A model generated the notes under the pieces. It worked only from the letters and a program-made list of their open reading frames with translations. It searched no databases and was not told the origin of the DNA. From a virus, in the IMG/VR virus record IMGVR_UViG_3300013104_000024, positions 1-64,000 of that record: 64,000 nt of DNA; one strand, written 5' to 3'. This document shows positions 8,797 to 17,173 of this stretch, in pieces (the first letter of the stretch is position 1; every line of letters starts with the position of its first letter). Both the position numbers and the translations under genes were made by a program.

Positions 8797-10119
8797 TTAC
8801 GCGTACTGCTTCAGCGACTTCTCGACGAGGTGCAGGTAGGCTTCGAGTGCCTGGATGGCGACCTTGCTGAACGATGCGCCCGGCTCGACGAGCAGGCGGT
8901 TCGCAGCGGTTGCGATCGACTTCACGGCCGACAGTTGCTCGCGCTTGCCTTCGTCGGCTTCTTCGCCGGCCTTGGCAGCGACGCCTTCAGCAGCGGCAGC
9001 CAGTTCCTTCTGGACAGCGGCCAGAGCCGAGCTGTTCTTGCGGAATGCGAGCAGCTCTTCGGCGATCGCCACGACCTGCTTGCAGATCGAGCCAGCGTCG
9101 GCTTGGCTGAGCACTGCCAGCTTGCCGTCGGCCTTCGCGCCCTTGTTGATCTGGACGGTCTTGTACGCGACGCCCGACAGTTGCTTCGTCTTGTCGGTCA
9201 GGCTGGCCTTCTCGCCGGCCGGCACCCAGCTGATCACGGCGTAGTTGCCCGGCAGTTCCTTCGTGCCGTACACGGCCAGACCTTCCGGTGCAGCCGCGAT
9301 GCCCTTCGCTTGCGGATCGGCGAGCTTTTCCGAACCGGGGATCGGTTCGCACAGCTTCAGGATTTCCGGCAGGTTCTTCGCGTCCAGCGCCTTCACGGCT
9401 TCGACGGCCTTCTTGCCGACTTCGCCGCTGTGTTCCGCGCCGCGCGTGACGATCGCGCCGGTGACTTCCTTCAGCACAGCCAGACCCGAGGCCACCGAAG
9501 CGCCGCCGTTCGTGAAGATCTTGGCAGCGATGCCGCTGTCTTCGATTTCCTTGTTCTTCGCCTGACCGGTCGTCTGGCGAGCGCGCTCTTCGAGGCCCTT
9601 GGCACGCTTGATGACGTTCTCGGCCGCGCCGAAGACCTTCATCCAGTAGCCGGCGACCCAGGCAGCTGCCTTCTTGATCGCTTCGACGATCGCCTTCCAG
9701 ATCTTGCCGAGTTCTTCGCGCAGGTTTTCCAGCGCGATGACGCCGGCTTGCGTGCGGCTGCCCGTGCCGCCGAAGTTTTCCATCGACGGGATCGCCATCG
9801 CGGCGGTCGACGAACCGACGCGGTTCAGCAGGTGCTCGACGGACAGATGCAGCAGCATCGCGCCCTTGGCGTCGAGGCCGCCGTCGGTCTGGAAGCCTTC
9901 CAGTGCGACGATGAAGCTTTCGAGTGCCGCAGCGGTGTCTTCCGCTTCGTCGGTTGCTGCTTGATGCGCTTCGCCTTCAGCCGAGTCTTCGTTGATTTCC
10001 GCGACGTCGGTTTCGAGCGAGTCCGCGTGATCCGGCAGCTCCTTTTCGCCTTCGCCTTCGCCGGTCTTGAGTTTTTCGTTTTCCATTGCGGCCACCAGGC
10101 CACCGTGCATGCGTCGCAT
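8797..10119 (-). CDS. Inner-body-like head protein with maturation sites (copy 2)
   Basis: 440 residues, ATG at 10119 with AGGAG 9 bases upstream; like its neighbour it begins M-R-R. The first 135 residues are strongly acidic and hold several protease-type sites: A-M-E-N near 11, A-L-E-S-F near 65, A-L-E-G-F near 72, S-M-E-N-F near 112 and A-L-E-N-L near 129. Then comes a Trp/Lys helix (about 139-160) matching the one in the gene downstream, and an Ala-rich helical body. Inferred to be a paralogous capsid inner-body protein whose propeptide is removed by the phage prohead protease, which is not in this window. It has its own leader of about 128 bases. Confidence 0.75.
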   Translation of the reverse strand: MRRMHGGLVAAMENEKLKTGEGEGEKELPDHADSLETDVAEINEDSAEGEAHQAATDEAEDTAAALESFIVALEGFQTDGGLDAKGAMLLHLSVEHLLNRVGSSTAAMAIPSMENFGGTGSRTQAGVIALENLREELGKIWKAIVEAIKKAAAWVAGYWMKVFGAAENVIKRAKGLEERARQTTGQAKNKEIEDSGIAAKIFTNGGASVASGLAVLKEVTGAIVTRGAEHSGEVGKKAVEAVKALDAKNLPEILKLCEPIPGSEKLADPQAKGIAAAPEGLAVYGTKELPGNYAVISWVPAGEKASLTDKTKQLSGVAYKTVQINKGAKADGKLAVLSQADAGSICKQVVAIAEELLAFRKNSSALAAVQKELAAAAEGVAAKAGEEADEGKREQLSAVKSIATAANRLLVEPGASFSKVAIQALEAYLHLVEKSLKQYA

Positions 10120-10247
10120 GTTGAAGCTCCTATTGCAATAGGTAAGAAGTTTAACTACCAGTAGGTACCCGCGCGGATACTACCTTTTCATGACTGATCG
10201 AGGTGTCCTCAAGTCACTATAGTATCTAAAAGAAAACCACGGTAACT
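10120..10247 (-). promoter_or_regulatory. Leader and probable promoter of the inner-body gene
   Basis: 128 bases without a gene between 10248 and 10119. AT-rich on the minus strand around 10205-10240 (TTTTCTTTTAGATACTATAGTGAC), then an imperfect G/T-rich inverted repeat near 10155-10180, then the ribosome site. No match to the early-promoter box, so late control is likely; exact start unknown. Confidence 0.45.
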
Positions 10248-10856
10248 TCAGGTCAAATTCCCGAACAGAAGATGAAGCGATCCCACGAGGTCATCGAAAC
10301 CTCGCGCGTGCGTCAACCATTTTTGCACCACTTCGGTGAGTTGACGATTCTGACTGCGACGCCACTGATGGTCGCCATCCGGAATACCGAAGAACTCCTT
10401 GACCTCGTTGGTCAACTCGGACGATCGCTCACCCGAATCGCTTACCGTGATCAAAGAGGTCCACGTCGTCAAATCAATTTCGCGACGCCCGTTTTGCAGG
10501 AAGTACAGCGTGTCTTCCAGAAAACGTTTGTGAAGATCACCGAACGCCGGGGAGGCGTGCTGCGCGACAAACCACTCATAGAAGTTGTCGGTGCCGAACG
10601 CATCGAGCGCGGCGATCATCACCTTCTTTCGAAAATCGAAAGAAGTGGTTTCGGGATGCCGGTTGATCCACTGACCATACAATGTTTCCACTGTCGGGCT
10701 GGCATCCACGGAATTCACCTGCGGCGTGAAGATGTTCACCCGTACGGCGAGTGCGTTCAGACGCGACTCGAACGGACGAGATTTCAACTTCAACTGCGCC
10801 TCCAGCGGCTTGCCAAGAAAGCCACGTGGATAGATCTTCAGCTGAAAGTCGCTCAT
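10248..10856 (-). CDS. Unknown protein in head gene block (202 aa)
   Basis: 202 residues, ATG at 10856 overlapping the upstream stop by 4 bases (ATGA), so translation is coupled to the 10853-11770 gene. Soluble, mixed alpha/beta composition, no membrane segment. Not recognised. Its position between inner-body-like genes and two other virion-type genes suggests a head component or assembly factor. Confidence 0.7.
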   Translation of the reverse strand: MSDFQLKIYPRGFLGKPLEAQLKLKSRPFESRLNALAVRVNIFTPQVNSVDASPTVETLYGQWINRHPETTSFDFRKKVMIAALDAFGTDNFYEWFVAQHASPAFGDLHKRFLEDTLYFLQNGRREIDLTTWTSLITVSDSGERSSELTNEVKEFFGIPDGDHQWRRSQNRQLTEVVQKWLTHARGFDDLVGSLHLLFGNLT

Positions 10857-11770
10857 GCCGCTACCCCTTGCTGGTGCATGCCGGCTTCTTCTTCCATGTC
10901 ACGGATCTTCGAAGACAGCTTGCTGATCTGGTTCTGCGTGTACTCGATCTGCTTTTCGAGTACTGCATCGCTCTTACCAGCACGCACCTTCTCCAGATGG
11001 AGCTTGTGCAGTTGCAGCAGTTGCAGCTCCAGCTTCGCCTGATGGTAGCGCTCGGTCTGCCACTGTGCGACGAACATGCGCACGTGATAGATCGGATTCA
11101 GCCAGACCGGGATCAACTTCATGTTGAACGGATCGAGCTTCTTGTCGCCGATGGCGGCCGACAGCGCTTCGCCTGCTTCGGGCTTGACCACGATGTCCGG
11201 GATGTCCTTGATCTTGCGCTTGAACTCTTCCGGACTGACCGTCGCGATGTTGAAGGCGACGTAGAAGTTCTGCATGTTGACCTTGAGCCAGTCACGCTGT
11301 GCAGGCGGGATCGATTCGTTGAACGAAATGCCCGAGCCTTCTTGGCCGTCGGTTTCGGCGGCATACGTGTAAATGAGCAGCTGCCGAGCATACTTCGACA
11401 CGAAGCCGACCAGCTCGACAAACTGAAGCAGGTTTGCCTTCAGATACGTGATGCCTGCACCGCCGACGTCTTCGTTGTACGTCGCCTCGACGAGCTTCTT
11501 CGTTTCGTCGAGATTGGCGAGCATGTTCTTGAAGCCGCCATCGATGTTGACGATGAAGTTGCCGTGACCCTTGAGGTGGCGCTCGAACGTGCCGAGGAAC
11601 GGCTTCATCTGCTCGGACTTGAACTTGTGGTTCTTCCAGTCCTGAGCAGCCAGCGAGTAAGCCCGCTGCGTGTATTCGGTGATTTCACCGCGCGTGACAT
11701 TGATGTCCTCGATGATGCGGTCCTTCGAGAAGGTCGGCAACAGCGAGGCGAGGAACGATGGGATCTTCAT
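10853..11770 (-). CDS. Helical virion-type protein (305 aa)
   Basis: 305 residues, ATG at 11770. Largely alpha-helical by composition; the last 80 residues form a probable coiled coil (heptad Leu/Lys/Gln pattern with long stretches free of Pro and Gly). Not recognised. Begins an operon with the 202-residue gene (4-base overlap). Only a weak ribosome site is visible upstream. Confidence 0.7.
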   Translation of the reverse strand: MKIPSFLASLLPTFSKDRIIEDINVTRGEITEYTQRAYSLAAQDWKNHKFKSEQMKPFLGTFERHLKGHGNFIVNIDGGFKNMLANLDETKKLVEATYNEDVGGAGITYLKANLLQFVELVGFVSKYARQLLIYTYAAETDGQEGSGISFNESIPPAQRDWLKVNMQNFYVAFNIATVSPEEFKRKIKDIPDIVVKPEAGEALSAAIGDKKLDPFNMKLIPVWLNPIYHVRMFVAQWQTERYHQAKLELQLLQLHKLHLEKVRAGKSDAVLEKQIEYTQNQISKLSSKIRDMEEEAGMHQQGVAA

Positions 11771-11803
11771 GACGTTTCTAGTCTTGAAAGAGAGGAATGA
11801 GGA

Positions 11804-11824
11804 GGGGAGGTTTGAAACCTCCCC
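11804..11824 (-). terminator. Hairpin after the 388-residue virion gene
   Basis: ggggaggttt / aaacctcccc inverted repeat with a very short loop, just downstream (minus strand) of the stop at 11832. Followed by TCCTCATTCC, not a clean U-tract, so strength is uncertain. Confidence 0.6.
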
Positions 11825-11831
11825 CGTAGAC

Positions 11832-12998
11832 TTACAGCGACGGTGCGTGGCCTTGGGTGAAGGCGCGCAGGATGTCGGCCACGTCGGGCCCGCTTCCCTT
11901 GTTGGCTGCCTTCAAGTCGCGCATCGAGACGTCCGTCTTCTCGGCGATGCCGCGATAGTAGAACGTCGCACGATCGTAGTCGGGGTTGATCACCACGAGG
12001 ATCATGAGCGAGGTCGGCTCGAACAGCTTCTGACGCGTACGGAAGTCGTTGAGCGTACCCACGGTTTCCAGTTCGATCTTGTCGGCGGTCTCCTTGGTGA
12101 TCACCGCCATGTTCGAAGCCGTGGCTACCGACGGGTTGCCCGACAGGATGCCAGCGAAGCGGTTCTTCGACTTGCGTGCCACGATCTGACGGTACAGACC
12201 GTCCTTGTCGTGCATGAGCGCATTGCGGTGGTCTTCGATCAGGTCGTTGCACATCACCAGATCTTTCCAGAACGCAAGACGCCCCGAGCGCCAGCCGTGC
12301 CAGCGGGCCATGACGGAGGTGTCCTTCTTGCCAAGCGACAAGATATGAGCCACCGTCTGACTCGGAAGCGACGCAGCCATGAGGCGAATCGCAACCGGAA
12401 TCTCAGCCTTGTGCTGACCGTCCGTGATCTCGACCGACAGCAGTTTGCCAACCGACAGGTTCGACAGTTCCTTGACGGACTGGATCGATTCCTTGCCTGC
12501 TGCAAAGCCGGTGCGCTTTTCTTTGTTGTCGTCTTCCAGCGCGATCGTGGTGCCGCCGCTAACGGGCAGCAGGTCGTAGCGATCGATGGATTCGAGCGCG
12601 ACTTGATCGGTCAGACGCGGCAGACGGAACTTGTAGTTTTCCTGCGCGAACAGCCGGCCGCCGAGCTTCTCGGCGAAGACGCCATAGGCTCCCGAATCGA
12701 CGGGATTGCGACTCGGGTTCAGCTTGTCGAGGTGGCGGATGATGTTGATCTTGCCAACCGTCGCCGAGATTGCCACGGCTTGCAGGTAGTAACCTGCGAA
12801 CGTGTTCAGCAACGATTGCATGACCTCCGGTGTGAGGTCATTGAAAAGCACCGCATTGTCCAACAGCACAATGGGTTCGACACGAGTGACGCGTGTGTAG
12901 TCGATCAGCGATTCCGCCTTGCCGGCTTGCCACAGATCGACGATTTCGTGGATGTTGTTCAGGCCGACACCCGCTGCGGCTTCTCTGATCGAATTCAT
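11832..12998 (-). CDS. Probable virion protein (388 aa)
   Basis: 388 residues from the ATG at 12998. A reading frame that stays open 137 codons further upstream runs antisense through the divergent gene at 13032 and is not used: AAGGAA precedes this ATG. No known domain; soluble, beta-rich second half. Divergently oriented to 13032-14144 with only 33 bases between starts, so the two promoters must overlap or lie inside the opposing gene. Confidence 0.75.
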   Translation of the reverse strand: MNSIREAAAGVGLNNIHEIVDLWQAGKAESLIDYTRVTRVEPIVLLDNAVLFNDLTPEVMQSLLNTFAGYYLQAVAISATVGKINIIRHLDKLNPSRNPVDSGAYGVFAEKLGGRLFAQENYKFRLPRLTDQVALESIDRYDLLPVSGGTTIALEDDNKEKRTGFAAGKESIQSVKELSNLSVGKLLSVEITDGQHKAEIPVAIRLMAASLPSQTVAHILSLGKKDTSVMARWHGWRSGRLAFWKDLVMCNDLIEDHRNALMHDKDGLYRQIVARKSKNRFAGILSGNPSVATASNMAVITKETADKIELETVGTLNDFRTRQKLFEPTSLMILVVINPDYDRATFYYRGIAEKTDVSMRDLKAANKGSGPDVADILRAFTQGHAPSL

Positions 12999-13031
12999 CG
13001 AATCATTCCTTCTTGCACTAGAGGTTTTTAA

Positions 13032-14144
13032 ATGGCTGATTCTAACAACACAGGACCGGTTAATATCGACGACATCCTGTCGAAGAATAACCTCGGAACA
13101 GCGGCGGCCAATGTTGATCAGCTTCAGCTGCTTTCGCAAATCAGCCCAAGCAGCACAGCTATCGGCAGCAGCTTCTACGGTATCAACCACCGTCAGACGC
13201 CACCCGCCATTCCGATCAATCGAGATTACTACGGCCTTGCTTTCTTCACACGGCCGTTGATGAACATGTCGACGGCGAACTTGCAGACGCATCGCTTGTT
13301 CACGCCGTTGCTCAGCAGCGACCAGAACAGCCTGCCCCGAGTGATCCGTTGCTTGCTGGATTACACGCAGGCAAAAAACGGAATCACGTCGCCGTTCGTC
13401 GATCCTCAACAGGCGTTCATCGCTCCACTATCGAACTTCCTGCTGTCTCTCAACGGCTGGCCTGACATTTCGGTCCAAGAGTTCCAATCCCACGAGGGGC
13501 TATATAAAGAAGTGTTTGGCTTTGTCGACGGCAACATTGCGGAAGCCGTACGGTCATATGAATTAACAGCAACCTTCCGGAACATCCCTGGTGACCCGAT
13601 TACTTCGTTCTTCTTTTACTGGTGCCAGTACATGGCAGGAGTTTTTGAAGGAACGCTGGTGCCTTATCCCCAGATGATTTTCCAGAACGAAATCGACTAC
13701 AACACCCGGATTTACCGGCTGGTACTCGATTCGTCGAAAACGAAGGTACAGAAGATTGCAGCAACGGGTGCCTCATACCCGTTGAATTCCCCCACGGGTG
13801 CAGCGTTTAACTTCGACAGCCAGCAAGGTCCGCTGAACGCATCGAACGATCAGATCACGATCAATTTCCGCTGTTTTGGTGCGACCTATTTGGATGACAT
13901 TTTAATCGACGAGTTTAATCGTACGGTTGTGATGTTCAATTCCAACATGGATGACAGCGTGCGCTCCTCGAAGTACACGAAGGTAGCGATGGCGCTGTTG
14001 CCCATCTTCAACAACATGGGCTATGCCCGCATCGACCCGAACACCTACGAGCTGGAATGGTGGGTCGATAAGCAAGCGTATCAGTACTACCAACCCGTGA
14101 TCCAAGCGAAGACGACGCTGGATGCACAGTTCAATACTCAGTGA
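13032..14144 (+). CDS. Probable virion/tail structural protein (370 aa)
   Basis: 370 residues, ATG at 13032 with AGAGG 7 bases upstream. Asn/Gln/Thr/Phe rich with no enzyme motif. Immediately followed by the 989-residue baseplate-like gene, with a 12-base gap, so the two probably form one late operon and act in the same substructure. Role not recognised. Confidence 0.75.
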   Translation: MADSNNTGPVNIDDILSKNNLGTAAANVDQLQLLSQISPSSTAIGSSFYGINHRQTPPAIPINRDYYGLAFFTRPLMNMSTANLQTHRLFTPLLSSDQNSLPRVIRCLLDYTQAKNGITSPFVDPQQAFIAPLSNFLLSLNGWPDISVQEFQSHEGLYKEVFGFVDGNIAEAVRSYELTATFRNIPGDPITSFFFYWCQYMAGVFEGTLVPYPQMIFQNEIDYNTRIYRLVLDSSKTKVQKIAATGASYPLNSPTGAAFNFDSQQGPLNASNDQITINFRCFGATYLDDILIDEFNRTVVMFNSNMDDSVRSSKYTKVAMALLPIFNNMGYARIDPNTYELEWWVDKQAYQYYQPVIQAKTTLDAQFNTQ

Positions 14145-14155
14145 GAGGAATCAAG

Positions 14156-17125
14156 ATGGCAGCCTCTGTTCGTGACCTTGCAGCGCAGCTCTCGATGCTG
14201 GGTTATAACCCAGCTGCGGCGCAGCGTGCGGTCCTGCAATCGTGGTCGGACGTTAGCAGTGGAAAAATCCAGATCGTCGACCCGAGCAATCCGGTGGTAC
14301 TCTCACTGGAATCGGCATGTGTGCTCTCCATGAACGCCATGTCGAAGTACGCGGTTTTGAACCGCAAGCAGTACCCGGTTGCTGCGCAGGATCAGGAAGA
14401 CCTGTACCTGCACATGTCGGACGTGGATTACATTGATCGCTTTGCTACACCGGCGACCGATAGTTTTTACATGATGCTGCCGTACGCGGAGCTGCTCAGC
14501 AAGCTCGTGGCTGATCCGGTGACCGGCATCAAGAAGGTGGTAATTCCGCGTAACACCAAGATCACGGTGGCTGATACGGTCTTCATGATCCAGTACCCGA
14601 TCGAAATCCGGCAGCTGTTGCATGGCGGCATTCAGATCGTGTACGACACCACGCAGACGTCACCGCTTCAGACGTTGTCCGATAACGTGCTGAAGTGGGA
14701 TCTGGTATCGGATGGCAACCTCACGTACTTGCGCTTTGCATTCCAAGTCATCCAGATGGATGCAGCGAGTGTGACGCAGAACGCGAACGCGGCCACGCTT
14801 TTCTCGTACCAGTACGCCTATAGCGATCAGTTCTACTACGCACGGGTGTGGGTGCAGAATCCGGATAAGACGTGGACGGAAATCAAGACCACGCACAGCG
14901 ACCAGGTCTACGACATCACCGTCCCCACAGCGGTGCTGAAAGTCGACGAGGATAACAACCTCGTGACGGTGTCGCTGCCGCAGATCTATACGGCAAGTGG
15001 CACCATCAAGACCGCCGTGCGGATGGACATCTACACGACCAAGGGTGCGATCAATCTGGTGCTGGACAACTACTCCATGGGCTTGTTCCAGGTGAAGTTC
15101 CAAGCCTTCGATCAAAACGACATCACGCAGTACACCGCACCGCTGTCGTCGCTCTCCTCGCTCTTTGCGTATTCGACGAGCACGATCGCAGCTGGCACCA
15201 ACGGCGTGACGTTCGATGATCTGCGCCAGCAGGTGATCAACAACTCGGTTGGACCGCAAACAGTGCCGATCAGCAATGTGAACCTGCAAGACGCGCTGCA
15301 AAAGCTCGGCTTCACGGTGATCACGAACATCGACAACATCACCAACCGCAACTTCCTCGCCTCGCGAGCGTTGCCGTTGCCGGTCAACAGCACGTTGCTC
15401 ACCGCCGCAGGCACGACCAATGCAACGGTGTCGTTCTCGCTGGATCAGCTGACGGGCTTCTCGTACGTGGTGGATAACACCGCTGCGCAGAACGCCATGA
15501 CGCTCACGCCTGATGCGTTGTGGAAGGACGTCAACGGAGTGGTCTCGCTGGTGCCGGATGGCGAGATTGCGATGCTCGAAGCATTGCCGCCGGATCAAAA
15601 GGCGTTGCTCGTCTCGAATGGCAACTACCTTTACACGCCGTTTCACTACGTGCTCGATTCGACGGGGGACAACTTCGAGGTGCGTCCGTACTATCTGGAT
15701 GATCCTGTCATTCAGACCAAGCTGTTTGTTTCGGACAACGATACGACCCTGTTGCAGGTCAACGTGGCTCCCAGCTACGGTATCGTGCGCACCGCTACTG
15801 GCTACGCGATCCAGATCCAGACTTCCTCGGGTCCGTCATTCCAGCAATTGCCGGACGATCAGATCTACGTGCTGCTCTCGTTTGTACCGGAAGGCGAGAA
15901 GGATCGCGCCTATCTGGTCGGGACGTTGGCTGGACGTGATTCGACTGGCAAGGAACGCATCTATCAGTTCGATTTGTCCTCGAACATGAATGTCGATGCG
16001 AACAACTGCATCCAACTGTCGAAGTTCCGGATGTTCACCACGGAACCGCGTCTGGTTGGTTCGCCGCTCACGCAAGACTTCGATGTGATCTTCGCCACCA
16101 CCGCCGTGATGGATTCGCAGTGGGTGTCAGCTGAGGTCGACGCAGCACTCGGCTATGCCAAGGGAGTCTACGTTCCGATCTCAACGGTTGGCATCACCCA
16201 CGAAGCACTGCGCGTTCAGTTCGGTACTGCGCTGGATACGCTCTGGGCACGGGCTCGTTCGGTCATCTCGACGATTGTCTACGAGACGTGGGATATGGAT
16301 GTGCCGGCCACCTATCCGAACGACGTCTATCAGCGTGACCCGCAAACGGGTTCGGTGATTACGATTGTCAACGGACAGCCGACCTACACGATCCTGCATC
16401 ACAAGGGCGATCCGGTACTGGACAGCAACAACAACCCGGTGCTGCTGTACACCAAAGGTCAGATCAAGATCGATCCGGCTACCGGTGCACCGATTCCGTC
16501 CAACCCGCGCGGTATGACGCGTCAGATCGACTTCATGTTGATCGAAGGCGTCTACAAGTTTGCAACCGACAACGTGGCGGCTTCGTACCGCCAACAGATG
16601 ATCGGCACGCTGCTCACGTGGATGACGGGTTCGCTGGAGAATCTGAACCAGCGTCTGTTGGAGCAATCCAGTCTCTACTTCTACCCGAAGAAGACGATTG
16701 GTCAGGTCGACGTGATGATCGGTGCATCGCTGAAAACCACGATGGAAGCGGGGCAGTCGCTTACGCTGACGCTGTACGTGGATTCGTCGGTCTACAAGAA
16801 CCAAGACCTGCGCACTCGACTGGAACTGACGGCGACGCAGATCTGCGCGATGCAGCTCACGCAACAACAGGTCTCCCGCGACATGATCGAAGACGCGCTG
16901 GCAACGGCCTTCGGTACGGACGTGGTTGGTCTGGAACTGACGGGCTTGGGTGGTACGGATCGCAATTGGCCGGTGTTCACGATTCTGGACGATTCGATCC
17001 GCGCTTCACTGCGCAAGAAGTTGATTGCACTTACGGATGATTCACTTGTCTTGACGGAAGACTTGACGGTGGTCTTCGTGCAGCACGATCAGTCCGCACT
17101 GACCAACGCACCTGCTGGAACGTAA
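14156..17125 (+). CDS. Large baseplate-wedge-like virion protein (989 aa)
   Basis: 989 residues from the ATG at 14156 (GAGAGGAA 6 bases upstream; a GTG five codons earlier is unlikely). Long beta-rich protein. Around residues 358-405 a segment reads F-D-D-L-R ... V-G-P-Q-T-V-P-I then N-L-Q-D-A-L-Q-K-L-G, the layout of the '(R/S)-x-T-x-x-D-Y/L' element of phage baseplate J/gp6-like wedge proteins, and the N-terminal 60 residues and following domain also fit a wedge arm. This assignment is inference from pattern only. Ends at a bidirectional terminator shared with the convergent gene 17174-18841. Confidence 0.6.
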   Translation: MAASVRDLAAQLSMLGYNPAAAQRAVLQSWSDVSSGKIQIVDPSNPVVLSLESACVLSMNAMSKYAVLNRKQYPVAAQDQEDLYLHMSDVDYIDRFATPATDSFYMMLPYAELLSKLVADPVTGIKKVVIPRNTKITVADTVFMIQYPIEIRQLLHGGIQIVYDTTQTSPLQTLSDNVLKWDLVSDGNLTYLRFAFQVIQMDAASVTQNANAATLFSYQYAYSDQFYYARVWVQNPDKTWTEIKTTHSDQVYDITVPTAVLKVDEDNNLVTVSLPQIYTASGTIKTAVRMDIYTTKGAINLVLDNYSMGLFQVKFQAFDQNDITQYTAPLSSLSSLFAYSTSTIAAGTNGVTFDDLRQQVINNSVGPQTVPISNVNLQDALQKLGFTVITNIDNITNRNFLASRALPLPVNSTLLTAAGTTNATVSFSLDQLTGFSYVVDNTAAQNAMTLTPDALWKDVNGVVSLVPDGEIAMLEALPPDQKALLVSNGNYLYTPFHYVLDSTGDNFEVRPYYLDDPVIQTKLFVSDNDTTLLQVNVAPSYGIVRTATGYAIQIQTSSGPSFQQLPDDQIYVLLSFVPEGEKDRAYLVGTLAGRDSTGKERIYQFDLSSNMNVDANNCIQLSKFRMFTTEPRLVGSPLTQDFDVIFATTAVMDSQWVSAEVDAALGYAKGVYVPISTVGITHEALRVQFGTALDTLWARARSVISTIVYETWDMDVPATYPNDVYQRDPQTGSVITIVNGQPTYTILHHKGDPVLDSNNNPVLLYTKGQIKIDPATGAPIPSNPRGMTRQIDFMLIEGVYKFATDNVAASYRQQMIGTLLTWMTGSLENLNQRLLEQSSLYFYPKKTIGQVDVMIGASLKTTMEAGQSLTLTLYVDSSVYKNQDLRTRLELTATQICAMQLTQQQVSRDMIEDALATAFGTDVVGLELTGLGGTDRNWPVFTILDDSIRASLRKKLIALTDDSLVLTEDLTVVFVQHDQSALTNAPAGT

Positions 17126-17129
17126 CGAC

Positions 17130-17167
17130 GGCATAAAGGGGAGGCCAAAAGCCTCCCCGAATATGCC
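17130..17167. terminator. Bidirectional terminator with TTATGCC tails
   Basis: 8-bp stem ggggaggc/gcctcccc with loop CAAAA between convergent genes. The plus-strand tail is GAATATGCCC and the minus-strand tail is TTTATGCCG. Almost the same hairpin recurs at 57012-57042. Confidence 0.85.
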
Positions 17168-17173
17168 CGCACT

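Noticed and set aside
12999-13409. N-terminal extension of the 388-residue gene
   Set aside because: The extension is the antisense of a convincing plus-strand gene; a good ribosome site sits before the internal ATG at 12998.
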